A stretch of DNA of 56,438 nucleotides from Lachnospiraceae bacterium. GTDB lineage: Bacteria; Bacillota; Clostridia; Lachnospirales; Lachnospiraceae. Made by a program: the position numbers and the translations under genes. The stretch is from the NCBI GenBank assembly GCA_021770785.1, contig JAETQH010000027.1, forward strand, positions 1 to 56,438, given 5' to 3'. The stretch's first letter is position 1, and every line of letters starts with the position of its first letter. Positions 8,919 through 18,021 of the stretch are shown here, one piece after another. Below the pieces are notes generated by a model. It searched no databases and had not been told where the DNA came from. It saw nothing but the letters and a program-made list of their open reading frames with translations.

Positions 8919-9959
8919 ATGAAAGTAGAAAAAATTGTATTGAATGAAGCAAGAGAAGTGTCATTAACGGCCTATCTTCTGGATACTGGGGCAGAATTCC
9001 GGAATATCTGCAAACGCCCGGCAGTTTTAATTCTTCCCGGCGGCGGATATCAGTTCTGCTCTGAAAGAGAAGCTGATCCGGTCGCAATGCCTTATCTGAA
9101 AGCAGGGTATCAGGCTTTTATCCTTAGATATTCGGTTGGGAAACATTCTGTGTGGCCGAATCCCCTGCAGGATTATGAACAGGCAATGGAAATGATCCGC
9201 AAGAGGGCAGAAGAGTGGAAAGTATTTTCCGATAAAGTTGCAGTAATTGGGTTTTCAGCGGGAGGGCATTTGGCGGCAGCAGCGGCGACAATGTCAGAGA
9301 ATCGTCCCAATGCAGCAATTTTGGGATATCCGGTGACAGGTTCCGATGTGAAAGGCTGCTGTGCTACTGCGCCGGATACAATTTCCTGTGTGGATAAAAA
9401 TACCTGTCCCTGTTTTATATTTGCAACACGGACAGATGCAATTGTTCCTGTTATGAACAGTATTCGATTTATGGAAGCGTTGGTGCAGGCGGATATTTCA
9501 TTTGAAAGCCATATTTATTCCTATGGACCTCATGGATTTTCAACATGCGATACTTCTGTTCAGAGTCGTGATACAACTATTTCCTCCCGTGTTCCTAACT
9601 GGGTGTCCGATTCTATCGGGTGGCTGAAAGAGGTATTTGGAGATTTTGGAAACGGCGAAATGACAAAGCCCGTATGCAAGGCGCATGTGACGGATAATGA
9701 TGGAGAATTTTTATCCGTTGACTGTACTTTTGGTTACGTGATGGGAAATCCGAAAGGGCGGAAGGTTGTGGAAGGTTTTTTGGGAGGCGCAGGGAAACAG
9801 GAAAAACCGGGAGGGCAGGAAGCTCAACAGATGACTCCGGAGATGATGTCTATGGCATCAGGAATGAAAATGAGGCAGATATTGGAGTATGCTCATATGC
9901 CTAAAGAAGTAATAGAGCAGATTAACGATCAGCTTTCCATGATTCCCAATCAAAGATGA
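8919..9959 (+). CDS. Alpha/beta-hydrolase esterase with C-terminal helical tail
   Basis: 346 residues from ATG 8919 (AGGAGG eight bases upstream; in-frame starts further upstream overlap the GH43 gene). The fold is recognisable from LPGGGYQFCS (oxyanion region), nucleophile Ser113 in GFSAGGH, Asp173 in RTDAIVP and His205 in GPHGFS. This is the acetyl/feruloyl-esterase-like branch often found with xylan and pectin genes, so removing acetyl or similar ester groups from imported sugars is likely. From residue ~269 the hydrolase fold is over and a tail begins (CTFGYVMGNP, then a Gly/Gln linker, then a Met-rich helix). It matches tails on the GH3 and second GH2 of this island and is listed separately. 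Confidence 0.85.
   Translation: MKVEKIVLNEAREVSLTAYLLDTGAEFRNICKRPAVLILPGGGYQFCSEREADPVAMPYLKAGYQAFILRYSVGKHSVWPNPLQDYEQAMEMIRKRAEEWKVFSDKVAVIGFSAGGHLAAAAATMSENRPNAAILGYPVTGSDVKGCCATAPDTISCVDKNTCPCFIFATRTDAIVPVMNSIRFMEALVQADISFESHIYSYGPHGFSTCDTSVQSRDTTISSRVPNWVSDSIGWLKEVFGDFGNGEMTKPVCKAHVTDNDGEFLSVDCTFGYVMGNPKGRKVVEGFLGGAGKQEKPGGQEAQQMTPEMMSMASGMKMRQILEYAHMPKEVIEQINDQLSMIPNQR
9723..9956 (+). other. Shared C-terminal domain, copy 1 (on the esterase)
   Basis: Encodes residues 269-346 of the esterase. Block 1 is CTFGYVMGNPKGRKVVEGFL. After an 18-residue linker, block 2 includes MMSMASGMKMRQILEYA, and the end is EVIEQINDQL. Every position of both blocks aligns without gaps with the tails of the GH3 and second GH2. 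I know no function for it. Confidence 0.7.
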
Positions 9960-10021
9960 AGTAATTTGTGATCCATCGACATTTAAAAGACAGAGATAGA
10001 ACAAGTAAACAAGGAGAGTAT

Positions 10022-11590
10022 ATGATCAAATTAGCAAAAATATTTCAAGATGGCATGACGTTTCAGAGAAATAAGCCATGCAAAGTATGGGGAACCAGTT
10101 CAGAAGTGAAGACGGTAACTATTTATATGAATGAAAAGGAAGTTGCTGAAAGAGAACTGCCGCAAGGAGATTTTGTTTTTTTTCTTCCCCCACAGGAAGC
10201 AGCACAGAATGTAACTGTCCGGATAGGAAATGATGTTGTGCTCAGAAATGTGGATTTTGGGGAGGTATGGTTTGCCGGCGGACAAAGCAATATGGAATTT
10301 CCCATGAAGTATGACAGTCAGTTTGAAGAAATGAAAAGCAGCCGGCCGGATGAGCATTTACGTTATTATGAAGTGGCAAAGTATTCCTTTGAAGGGGAAG
10401 AAGAAGAGGGGCTGAAAAGTAATCAGGACTGGAACTGCTGGAGATGTCTTACTCCGGAGGCGATTGGAAGTTTTTCGGCGGTAGCAGCATATTTTGCAAT
10501 AGAGCTGCGGAAGCATTATAACATACCGGTGGCAATAGTCAGCTGTAATTGGGGAGGAACTTCCGCATCAGCATGGATCAGCCGGGAAATGTTAGAGGCG
10601 GACGAAGAACTGGCAGTATATCTGCGTGAGTATGAAGAGAATCTTGCACATTTGGATATGGAAACATACTACCAGATAAACTATGCGAAGAGAAAGGGAA
10701 TGGGAAGCCCTTTCGCTCAAATGATCAACGATTTTATGATGAAAAATACGGTAACGATGAAACAGGTGATGCAGCATATAGGAAAGCTGGCAGCCGGAGC
10801 AGGCATGGAAATGCAGGGGGGAACGGCAGAAAACAGCGGCATGTCACAGGAGAGTTTTATGGTGACAGGACCGCATGATGAGAATCGCCCCTGCGGGTTG
10901 TATGAGTCCATGCTGTCAAAGGCTGCAGGCTTTACCATCAGGGGAGTCGTCTGGTATCAGGGAGAAAGTGATGACACGCATCCTGAAATTTATGAAAAAC
11001 TGTTTACCCGATTGGTGGAGCAGCTTCGGAAGGACTGGGCAGAGGATCTTCCGGTCATATATGCCCAGCTTGCACCTTTTGAAAGCTGGATGCAGTGCAG
11101 GGGGGATAAATTCCCAGAACTCAGGAAACAACAGTTTGATGCATGGGAGCATATTGATAATGTGCATATGATTTCCACTTCAGATTGTGGAAACAGGTTT
11201 GACATTCATCCCAAAAATAAGCAGCCAATAGGAATACGTATGGCATTGAGTGCAAGACAGCATGTATATGGGGAAGCGGTGCAGGGGGATGCTCCTGTCG
11301 CTGTGGAAATGAAAGTACAGGATAAGCAGATATGTATTCGATTTGACAATGCTGTCAGCCTTCATCTGAAAGGGCAAGAATTTCAGGAACTGGAGATTTA
11401 TACAGGTGAAGAGAAGTGTGAGATTACCGGATGGAGTGTATACGAAGATACACTAACAGTTTTCATAAAAGAAGCCATTATATCAAATGAAATCACTGCT
11501 GTTTTTGCCCAGACACCTTATTATCAAGTTTCTCTTTTTAATGAAAATGGGCTTCCGGCATTTCCTTTTATTTTACAAAAAAGAAAATAA
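10022..11590 (+). CDS. SGNH-hydrolase, sialate O-acetylesterase-like
   Basis: 522 residues from ATG 10022 (AAGGAG five bases before the codon region). After a beta-sandwich start (~1-80) comes the SGNH core: nucleophile Ser89 in FAGGQSNMEFP, the conserved WYQGESD segment, and the Asp394-x-His396 pair in DIHPKNK. The family removes O-acetyl groups from sialic acids or from plant sugars. In this setting a plant glycan substrate is more likely, because no sialic-acid genes are nearby. Residues ~238-285 form an insertion rich in Met (NDFMMKNTVTMKQVMQHIG, then AAGAGMEMQGG). Part of it resembles the Met-rich helix of the shared tail domain, weakly. No signal peptide. Confidence 0.82.
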   Translation: MIKLAKIFQDGMTFQRNKPCKVWGTSSEVKTVTIYMNEKEVAERELPQGDFVFFLPPQEAAQNVTVRIGNDVVLRNVDFGEVWFAGGQSNMEFPMKYDSQFEEMKSSRPDEHLRYYEVAKYSFEGEEEEGLKSNQDWNCWRCLTPEAIGSFSAVAAYFAIELRKHYNIPVAIVSCNWGGTSASAWISREMLEADEELAVYLREYEENLAHLDMETYYQINYAKRKGMGSPFAQMINDFMMKNTVTMKQVMQHIGKLAAGAGMEMQGGTAENSGMSQESFMVTGPHDENRPCGLYESMLSKAAGFTIRGVVWYQGESDDTHPEIYEKLFTRLVEQLRKDWAEDLPVIYAQLAPFESWMQCRGDKFPELRKQQFDAWEHIDNVHMISTSDCGNRFDIHPKNKQPIGIRMALSARQHVYGEAVQGDAPVAVEMKVQDKQICIRFDNAVSLHLKGQEFQELEIYTGEEKCEITGWSVYEDTLTVFIKEAIISNEITAVFAQTPYYQVSLFNENGLPAFPFILQKRK

Positions 11591-11702
11591 AATGCATGAA
11601 ACATTAAACAAAATCAGCAATTTTTAAACAGGGGTAATTTTAATTTTCTCTATAATAATATTATGGCAAAAAACTTAAGATATATTGAAGGAGGGTTTAA
11701 TT

Positions 11703-13181
11703 ATGTCTCAAAACAGATCAGGTCAAGGTGGAGCCGATGGGGTGATATATCGGCGCGCAAAATTATGGCAGATTATTATGGTATCTACCAGTGCTTTTAT
11801 TGGAATGGGGTTTTATTCTCTCATAGGTCTTGCAAACTATACGGCAAGTATCGGTTATGGTATTGCGACAGTGGCAGTAGGAGGGATTCTGACCTTTACC
11901 CGTGTTTTTGATGCAATTACCGATCCGATGCTTGCGTTCCTTTATGACAAAGTTAATACTCGTTTCGGTAAGGTGCGTATCCTGATGATTAGCGGTTGGG
12001 CGATCATGGTTCTTGCATTGCTTATGATGTATAACTGGGCAGCAGGGAAAGGAAGGGGTACTGTAACTTTTATACTCCTGTATGTTCTTTATATCATTGG
12101 ATATACCTTGTTCAACATGACGGTACAGACATTGTATGCGCTGATGACCAATGACCCAAGGCAGCGTCCTATGATCGGTGTCTGCAGTACGATTTTTAAT
12201 TATCTGGTGCCTATAACCCTGAATCTTGTATTCTATATGAAGCTTATGCCTAAATTTGGCGGATTTAATCTGGAATTTCTGGCATCTGCCTGTTGGGTGT
12301 GTGTTGGGGTTTCTGCAGTAGGTATTGTTCTGACATGTATTGGTATTACGGAGTTTGATAAGGCGGAAAACTTTGTCGGAACGAATATGAAGAAAGAAAA
12401 GCTCAAAATAAAGGATATGGTGGATGTACTCAAAGGCAACCGTCCGCTGCAGTGCTACATAGCCTCTGCAGCTTCCGATAAGATTGCACAACAGATTGCC
12501 AGCCAGTCTATTATTAATACGATGGCTGCAGGTATTATTATCGGTGATATGGCGATTTCTACTCAGCTGACTACCTTAGGAATTATTCCTTCCATACTAT
12601 TTGCTTTTGTCGGTGCGGGGTATGCCAGAAAACACGGCAACAAGAAGACGGTAGTGGACTGGACATGGTATTGTCTTATAGTAACGCTTATCTCATTTGC
12701 TTTCTTTACTTCAATTTATATTTTTGGAGATACACATAGCATTGCAACCGCAAAACCATTGATGATTGCATATGTTCTTCTGATGTTGCTGACGAATGGA
12801 ACGAAGATGGGTGTTACAACCGGAAATAATGCATTTATGGCAGACATCATTGATTATGAGTTGGATCGTGGCGGCAAATATATACCGGCGGTTATAACGG
12901 GTGTATATAGTTTGATTGATAAGCTGGTATCTTCTGTCAGTGCACTTATTGCAACTGGAGCGATTGCTTTGATCGGGTATAAAGAAACAATGCCGCAGCC
13001 TACAGATGAATTAACAGCAGGTATTTTCTGGATGACAATGGCATTGATGTATGGTTTCCCTATTATCGGCTGGATCATTACGCTGATTGCTATGCATTTC
13101 TGCTCGTTGAGTAAAGAGGACATGGTAGAAGTTCAGAAGCGTATTGCAGAGAAGAAAGCGACTGCACAATCGAAAGCTTGA
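11703..13181 (+). CDS. GPH-family sugar:cation symporter (MelB/XynP type)
   Basis: 492 residues from ATG 11703, with AAGGAGG eight bases upstream. About twelve membrane segments. Hallmarks of glycoside-pentoside-hexuronide symporters are visible: an N-terminal DAITDPMLAFLYDKVNTRFGK segment (Asp residues of the cation/sugar site), and the central KLKIKDMVDVLKGNRPLQ loop before the second half. It imports glycosides or small oligosaccharides with Na+ or H+. As the only sugar transporter in the island it is the probable entry route for the substrate of all the cytoplasmic hydrolases around it. A TATAAT at 11651-11656 could belong to its promoter, but no -35 match is seen. Confidence 0.9.
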   Translation: MSQNRSGQGGADGVIYRRAKLWQIIMVSTSAFIGMGFYSLIGLANYTASIGYGIATVAVGGILTFTRVFDAITDPMLAFLYDKVNTRFGKVRILMISGWAIMVLALLMMYNWAAGKGRGTVTFILLYVLYIIGYTLFNMTVQTLYALMTNDPRQRPMIGVCSTIFNYLVPITLNLVFYMKLMPKFGGFNLEFLASACWVCVGVSAVGIVLTCIGITEFDKAENFVGTNMKKEKLKIKDMVDVLKGNRPLQCYIASAASDKIAQQIASQSIINTMAAGIIIGDMAISTQLTTLGIIPSILFAFVGAGYARKHGNKKTVVDWTWYCLIVTLISFAFFTSIYIFGDTHSIATAKPLMIAYVLLMLLTNGTKMGVTTGNNAFMADIIDYELDRGGKYIPAVITGVYSLIDKLVSSVSALIATGAIALIGYKETMPQPTDELTAGIFWMTMALMYGFPIIGWIITLIAMHFCSLSKEDMVEVQKRIAEKKATAQSKA

Positions 13182-13329
13182 GTAGAATTCCTACATAGAC
13201 AGAGTTGCGATTTTAATAAAAGATAAGGAACTGCCTTCGGATAACAGGCGGAATCTTAGATAAGTTGATATGTTCTCACGCAGGAAGTGTAAGAAATATG
13301 ATGTGCAGGATTGAAAGGGGAAATGCAGG

Positions 13330-14661
13330 ATGAGTAAGATTTATCTTTTGACTGGAGCTGCTGGATTGCTGGGCAGTAATATTGCCCGTCAGCTAGTGGA
13401 TGCTAAAGAAGTAGTGCGTGCTTTAGTATTGAAAGATGATCCGGCTGTGGCATATGTGCCGGATCAGGTGCAGATTATTTATGGGGATTTGCTTGACATT
13501 AATTCCATGGAAGAATTATTTACTGTTCCGGAGGGCAGTGAGGTTATTGTAATACATTGTGCCAGTATAGTAACAATGAATCCCAATCCTAATCCCAAAG
13601 TGTATGCTGTCAATGTGGATGGTACACGCAATATTATTGATATGTGCTTAAAGCATAAAGTAAAAAAACTGGTTTATGTAAGTTCTACCGGGGCAATTCC
13701 TGAATTGCCCCATGGACAGAAAATCAAAGAGGTCGATCATTTTCTGCCTGCAGACGGACTTGTTGGTTATTATTCTGTTACAAAGGCTCAGGCGAGTCAG
13801 CTGGTTTTAGATGCTTTGCGGTGGTGTCCGGGGCTTGATGCTTCTATAGTTCATCCTTCCGGTATTTGCGGACCGAATGACTACGCTTTTGGGCCGGTGG
13901 CACAGACGGTTTCTCAATATCTTAATGGAGAAGTAAAGATTGGTTTAGATGGCACTTTTAATAGTGTGGATGTCAGGGATTTAGCAGCCGGAGTCATTGC
14001 TTGCTGCGATAAAGGACGCCGGGGCGAGTGCTATATTATGAGCAATGAACTGGTAACCATGAAGGAACTTTATGATATTATTAATCAGACTGCCAACATG
14101 AATGTCCATGCTAATATTTTGTCAAAAGGCATTGCCAGTTTGGCAGTGAAATTTATAAAAATGCAGAGCAAATTCACAGGTGAAGAACCGGTATTGACGG
14201 ATTTTGCTGTTTATAATATGACGCGCAATAATGATTTTGATTGTTCAAAGGCAAAACAGGAGCTGGGATTTTCATGCCGTCCTTTTGAAGAAACCATTCG
14301 GGATGAGGTCAATTGGTTGCTGGAAGAAGCAAAAGATGCTGGTGAACAGAATGAGGAAGCTGAAAAGAATGCTGAAAAAACGGTTGAGGAGATTAAAGAA
14401 AGGATAAAAATGGGGGATATCTCCAAAGTAATCGTTAGAAAGGGAGATGAAAGGATTCTTAGTATACCATTAAATATCAGTGTCGCAGCCAGCGTTGTAG
14501 GGGTTACTGTTGCACCATTAACATTTCTTCCGGCAATGATTTCTGCAATTGGTCTTGATTGCCATATTGAACTTGAAAAGAAAGACGGTACAGTTATGGA
14601 CGTTACAAATGGAGTTGCCAGCGCTATTGTAGATGCAGCTGGTTACTCGGATAGAAATTAG
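13330..14661 (+). CDS. NAD-dependent epimerase/dehydratase fused to DUF4342
   Basis: 443 residues. Residues 1-~330 are an extended short-chain dehydrogenase: nucleotide-binding TGAAGLLGSN at the start, a VSSTGA strand, and the catalytic YxxxK as YYSVTK. This type oxidises or epimerises sugars or 3-hydroxy groups. An acidic helical linker (~331-360, Glu-rich) leads to residues ~350-430, which look like DUF4342: VEEIKERIKMGDISKVIVRKG, then IPLNISVAAS, a hydrophobic hairpin, and CHIELEKKDG. DUF4342 is usually a small stand-alone or UBA-linked domain, so the fusion is unusual. The start codon is preceded by AAAGGGG. A strong terminator follows. Confidence 0.82.
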   Translation: MSKIYLLTGAAGLLGSNIARQLVDAKEVVRALVLKDDPAVAYVPDQVQIIYGDLLDINSMEELFTVPEGSEVIVIHCASIVTMNPNPNPKVYAVNVDGTRNIIDMCLKHKVKKLVYVSSTGAIPELPHGQKIKEVDHFLPADGLVGYYSVTKAQASQLVLDALRWCPGLDASIVHPSGICGPNDYAFGPVAQTVSQYLNGEVKIGLDGTFNSVDVRDLAAGVIACCDKGRRGECYIMSNELVTMKELYDIINQTANMNVHANILSKGIASLAVKFIKMQSKFTGEEPVLTDFAVYNMTRNNDFDCSKAKQELGFSCRPFEETIRDEVNWLLEEAKDAGEQNEEAEKNAEKTVEEIKERIKMGDISKVIVRKGDERILSIPLNISVAASVVGVTVAPLTFLPAMISAIGLDCHIELEKKDGTVMDVTNGVASAIVDAAGYSDRN

Positions 14662-14665
14662 ACAA

Positions 14666-14707
14666 ACCGGACACTTACGGGAAATATGTAAGTGTCTGGT
14701 CTTTTTA
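14666..14707 (+). terminator. Rho-independent terminator after the epimerase
   Basis: Thirteen-base arms (14666-14678 and 14688-14700, one G-U pair) are followed by CTTTTTAT. It ends the rightward operon that includes the symporter and the epimerase. Confidence 0.85.
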
Positions 14708-14755
14708 TATAGCAGAGGAAATTATTCTGTCATTTTTTCTATCAAATGAGAACAT

Positions 14756-15139
14756 ATGAAGTATACTTCCTATGTTCCTGACGGAGCGGACATTACCCAA
14801 TGTGGCTACGAGTTCTACCCGGAAGGATTGGAGCATGTCATTCGGAAAGTGGCAAAAGACTTTAAAGGTGATATCTATGTTACAGAAAATGGAGTGACTA
14901 CGGATGATGACCAGAGAAGAATTGAGTTTATCCAAAGAGCAATCTGGGGTGTGAAACGCTGCATGGAGGACGATATTCCGGTAAAAGAGTATTTCTACTG
15001 GTCCTTTATTGATAACTATGAGTGGCAGAAAGCGTATAGTCTGAAATATGGGCTTGTAGCTGTTGATCGTACTACGCAGATACGGACGCCTAAACCAAGT
15101 CTTAGATTCTTAGGGAGTATGCTGGAAAAGGAAGCTTGA
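14756..15139 (+). pseudogene. GH1 beta-glucosidase, C-terminal fragment
   Basis: The 127 residues match the last ~110 residues of the intact GH1 at 15,216-16,502 (shared segments FYPE-LEHVIRKVAKDFKGD, VTENG, DRTTQ). The N-terminal ~310 residues, including the acid/base Glu, are missing, so it cannot be a working GH1. No ribosome binding site precedes ATG 14756, and the gene begins right after a terminator. It faces the intact copy, so the pair forms an inverted duplication of related sequence. Divergence between the two shows this is an older paralogue remnant, not a recent copy. Confidence 0.8.
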
Positions 15140-15153
15140 GAGTAAATAAATGT

Positions 15154-15186
15154 AAAAAACCTGCTGGACAATACAGCAGGTTTTTT
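15154..15186. terminator. Bidirectional terminator between the GH1 remnant and GH1
   Basis: AAAAAACCTGCTG (15154-15166) pairs perfectly with CAGCAGGTTTTTT (15174-15186) around a short loop. T runs on both strands let it serve the rightward remnant and the leftward GH1 gene. Confidence 0.85.
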
Positions 15187-15215
15187 GGTAAAAAATATTT
15201 TATGGTGACGTAGAA

Positions 15216-16502
15216 TTAACCATGGTAACTTCCCAGATAGGATAAGCTTTCTTTGGGATGGCGGGTCTGTGTTGTTCTGTCAACGGCAATTAACCCGAAG
15301 GTCATGGAATAGCCTTTCTGCCATTCAAAATTGTCCATAAGGCTCCAATGGAAGTAGCCGCGTACGGGAAGGTTATCGCGCAGACAGTTTTGAACACCTG
15401 TGAGAGCTGTTTCGATAAAAGCAATACGCCTCTTGTCATCATCGGTAGCAATGCCGTTTTCTGTGACAATTAAGTCTCCCTTGAAATCTTTTGCCACCTT
15501 ACGGATGACATGTTCTAATGCTTCCGGGTAGAACTCATAGTTCATCTGAGTAAGTTCAGCGCCGTCAGGAGTGGGGAGTGTACCCTCCGGACCCATCAGG
15601 GAGCGGGTATAGTTCTGTACGCCCAGAAAATCATCATTTTGGATATAGGGGAGATAATGGATAAATTCATCATCCCACTCTTTTTTTGCATGTTCCTCTC
15701 CGCCGGCTGTGGATTGAATATCATGTAAGCTTAAGGTAAGACCTACTTTGATTTCAGGATAGAGTTCTTTGATGACAGCACGCGCTGCTTCGTGAGCACG
15801 ACATACAATCTTATCGCCTTCAGGAGTACGCATGGAAGTAAAGTTTTCTACTTTCTCCACTCCAAAAACTTTCATATTTTCTTCGGCTGCGGCTTTCTGG
15901 CCTGCCATCATTTTCTCCAGATTGATTCCGACCTGAACAGTACCGTCCGCGCTCTGTGCTTTTGCAGCCTGTGCCTGCATTTGCAGCATATAGCGTTTGG
16001 CAATGGCGGCTACCTGGATTCCCATATTGGCTTCGTTGATGGTGCATACATAGTGAAGCTCATTTCCGAGTTTTCCGATGATATAGCGGACATAGCGGGC
16101 AAAATCGTCTACTGTGGATTCTGCTTCCCACCCACCTTTTCCTATGAGCCATTTAGGGCTGGAAAAATGATGGAGGGTTACGATTGGCTCTAAACCATGT
16201 TCTTTGCAGCAGTGAATAACGTCCAGATAGTGCTCGGCCTGTGCATCATCAAAATGTCCTTCTTCTGGTTCGATACGCGCCCATTCTACAGAAAAACGGT
16301 AGGCGTTTAATCCGGCATCAGCCATGAGCTGAATATCCTCCTGATAACGGTGGTAATGGTCAACGGCATCAAGGGATGGCTCTATAAAGCTGGTGTGTTC
16401 CATCTGTTCCATTGCCCAGCAGTCACTATTATCATTGTTTCCCTCAACCTGATGTGCTGCGGTTGCAGCTCCCAAAAGAAAGTCCGGTGAAAATTTGTCC
16501 AT
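15216..16502 (-). CDS. Glycoside hydrolase family 1 beta-glycosidase
   Basis: 428 residues from the ATG at 16500-16502, preceded by AAGGAGG; an upstream in-frame start at 16589 lacks such a site. TIM-barrel GH1 with acid/base Glu157 in TINEANM, nucleophile Glu348 in VTENG, and the C-terminal FEWQKGYSMTFGL sugar-binding segment. It has no phospho-sugar signature I can be sure of and no signal peptide. It probably cleaves beta-glucosides or related beta-glycosides in the cytoplasm. Residues ~170-223 form an unusual Met/Ala/Gln-rich helical insertion after the acid/base (RYMLQMQAQAAKAQ, LEKMMAGQ). It is read leftward, divergent from the AraC gene at 16,707. Confidence 0.88.
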   Translation of the reverse strand: MDKFSPDFLLGAATAAHQVEGNNDNSDCWAMEQMEHTSFIEPSLDAVDHYHRYQEDIQLMADAGLNAYRFSVEWARIEPEEGHFDDAQAEHYLDVIHCCKEHGLEPIVTLHHFSSPKWLIGKGGWEAESTVDDFARYVRYIIGKLGNELHYVCTINEANMGIQVAAIAKRYMLQMQAQAAKAQSADGTVQVGINLEKMMAGQKAAAEENMKVFGVEKVENFTSMRTPEGDKIVCRAHEAARAVIKELYPEIKVGLTLSLHDIQSTAGGEEHAKKEWDDEFIHYLPYIQNDDFLGVQNYTRSLMGPEGTLPTPDGAELTQMNYEFYPEALEHVIRKVAKDFKGDLIVTENGIATDDDKRRIAFIETALTGVQNCLRDNLPVRGYFHWSLMDNFEWQKGYSMTFGLIAVDRTTQTRHPKESLSYLGSYHG

Positions 16503-16706
16503 AGAAAATCCTCCTTGCAATTTATAATCTCCAAATAAGATGTTTATTGGATTTGTTTTTTTTATTATAATAGAAAAGAAAGATATCAAGAGGTGAAAAT
16601 TTCGTGTTTATGTCAAAAAATTAATTTGATTTATTTATTTTATTAATCTAAAGCACTGAAAGATGGGAGTACAAATGTGCATTTAGGATAATGAAGGAGA
16701 AAATGA

Positions 16707-17909
16707 ATGGATAAAGCAGTCTACATATTAAAAAATGTATACCATCTGTATCATCTGGCAGGAAGGATTTTAAGCAGAGAAGGAAAATTTCTTGCAGTTC
16801 CTTTTGATGGTTTCTTAGATGAGGATCCGGTATTTAACAGTCCAAGGCTTTTACAAATGTTGATGGAATATGGGAGGGAACAAAAGACATATAAGGTGTG
16901 GAATGACGGCGGGTATTGGTATTATGTGTTTCATAATTTGGGAGATTATATTATATGGGGGCCTGTGAACAGTGAGGAGTATTCTGAGAATGATTACTTA
17001 TTGTATTGTAAGCAGCATGGAGCGAAGGCAGGGAGCGTATGTGATATTCCCCTGATGAAAATCGGGAAACTGGAAGAAATAATAATGTTTGCACATGGAC
17101 TCTTGTCAGATGAGTATGAAAATATTGTCAAAATTGATAACGGGATAGATGCGGAACGATTTCAGGAAAGTTTACATGCCGGGCGAGTGGAATATGAATT
17201 AGAAAATGAGGAGTGCGACAAAAAGCATTTTCCATTTGCCAGAGAAGATCAGATGTGGAAATGGATTATAGGAGGGCAGGGGGAGTTTTCGTTTGGAACA
17301 GGAAAATCTTTTGAGGATTTGGTGGACAGTGCGGGTGTTATGGCCCAGTCACAGAAAAAGAATCTGGAATACGGCATAGTAAGTGGAATCACTTTACTTA
17401 CCAGATATGCTATTGCAGCGGGTGTAGAAGAAAGTGCTGCATATACATTAAGTGATGTGCTTTTACAAAAACTTGCCAAAGCAACGAATGTGATGGAAAT
17501 GCGGAAAGTAATGGAATACGCGCTTGTGGAGTATGGACGGCTAGGGAAAGAAGCAAAATCAGAGGCTCATTCGATTTATGTGGAACAGAGCAGGGAATAC
17601 GTCGCCAAGCATATTTTTAAGAAATTGTCATTACAGGAAATTGCAAAAGAGATTGGTGTACATCCGGCGTACCTTTCAGGGATTTTCAAAAAGCAAATGG
17701 GAGTGACCTTGACGGATTATATTATGCAGGAAAAAATACAGGTTTCCTGTAATCTGCTGAAATATTCTAACCGGCCAATTGCTATAATTGCAGAATATAT
17801 GAATCTTTCTCCTCAAAGTTATTTTACCAGAGTATTTAAGAAGGTAACTGGAAAGACACCGGCACAGTACCGAAGAACTCATGTGGATAAAAATTTTTTG
17901 GAAAATTAA
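16707..17909 (+). CDS. AraC-family transcriptional regulator
   Basis: 400 residues. The C-terminal DNA-binding domain shows both helix-turn-helix units (LSLQEIAKEIGVHPAYLSGIF and IAIIAEYMNLSPQSYFTRVF, then GKTPAQYRR). The N-terminal ~290 residues share the architecture of the regulator at 675-1895, with a matching central stretch LLTRYAIAAGVEESAAYTLSD. GGAG lies about eight bases before ATG 16707. The gene sits between the divergent GH1 and the GH3, so it is the likely local regulator of this half of the island. The 204-bp gap to GH1 is AT-rich and contains a TATAAT on the minus strand near 16,564-16,569. Confidence 0.87.
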   Translation: MDKAVYILKNVYHLYHLAGRILSREGKFLAVPFDGFLDEDPVFNSPRLLQMLMEYGREQKTYKVWNDGGYWYYVFHNLGDYIIWGPVNSEEYSENDYLLYCKQHGAKAGSVCDIPLMKIGKLEEIIMFAHGLLSDEYENIVKIDNGIDAERFQESLHAGRVEYELENEECDKKHFPFAREDQMWKWIIGGQGEFSFGTGKSFEDLVDSAGVMAQSQKKNLEYGIVSGITLLTRYAIAAGVEESAAYTLSDVLLQKLAKATNVMEMRKVMEYALVEYGRLGKEAKSEAHSIYVEQSREYVAKHIFKKLSLQEIAKEIGVHPAYLSGIFKKQMGVTLTDYIMQEKIQVSCNLLKYSNRPIAIIAEYMNLSPQSYFTRVFKKVTGKTPAQYRRTHVDKNFLEN

Positions 17910-18021
17910 AATCAGATAAAGCATATTAAAATCAGATAATACAGGAAGGATAAATGCGAGTAAAATTTTCATAAAGGTAAAGATGGAATAGCAATATCGA
18001 TATAATGAAAGAAAGGATGGG

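Noticed and set aside
11621..11656. Promoter upstream of the symporter based on TATAAT at 11651
   Set aside because: No acceptable -35 element lies 16-18 bases upstream, so it is mentioned only in the gene entry.
11763..12491. 242-codon open frame on the minus strand inside the symporter gene
   Set aside because: Shadow of the transporter's coding strand, with a composition rich in His, Asn and Thr and no domain or credible ribosome binding site.
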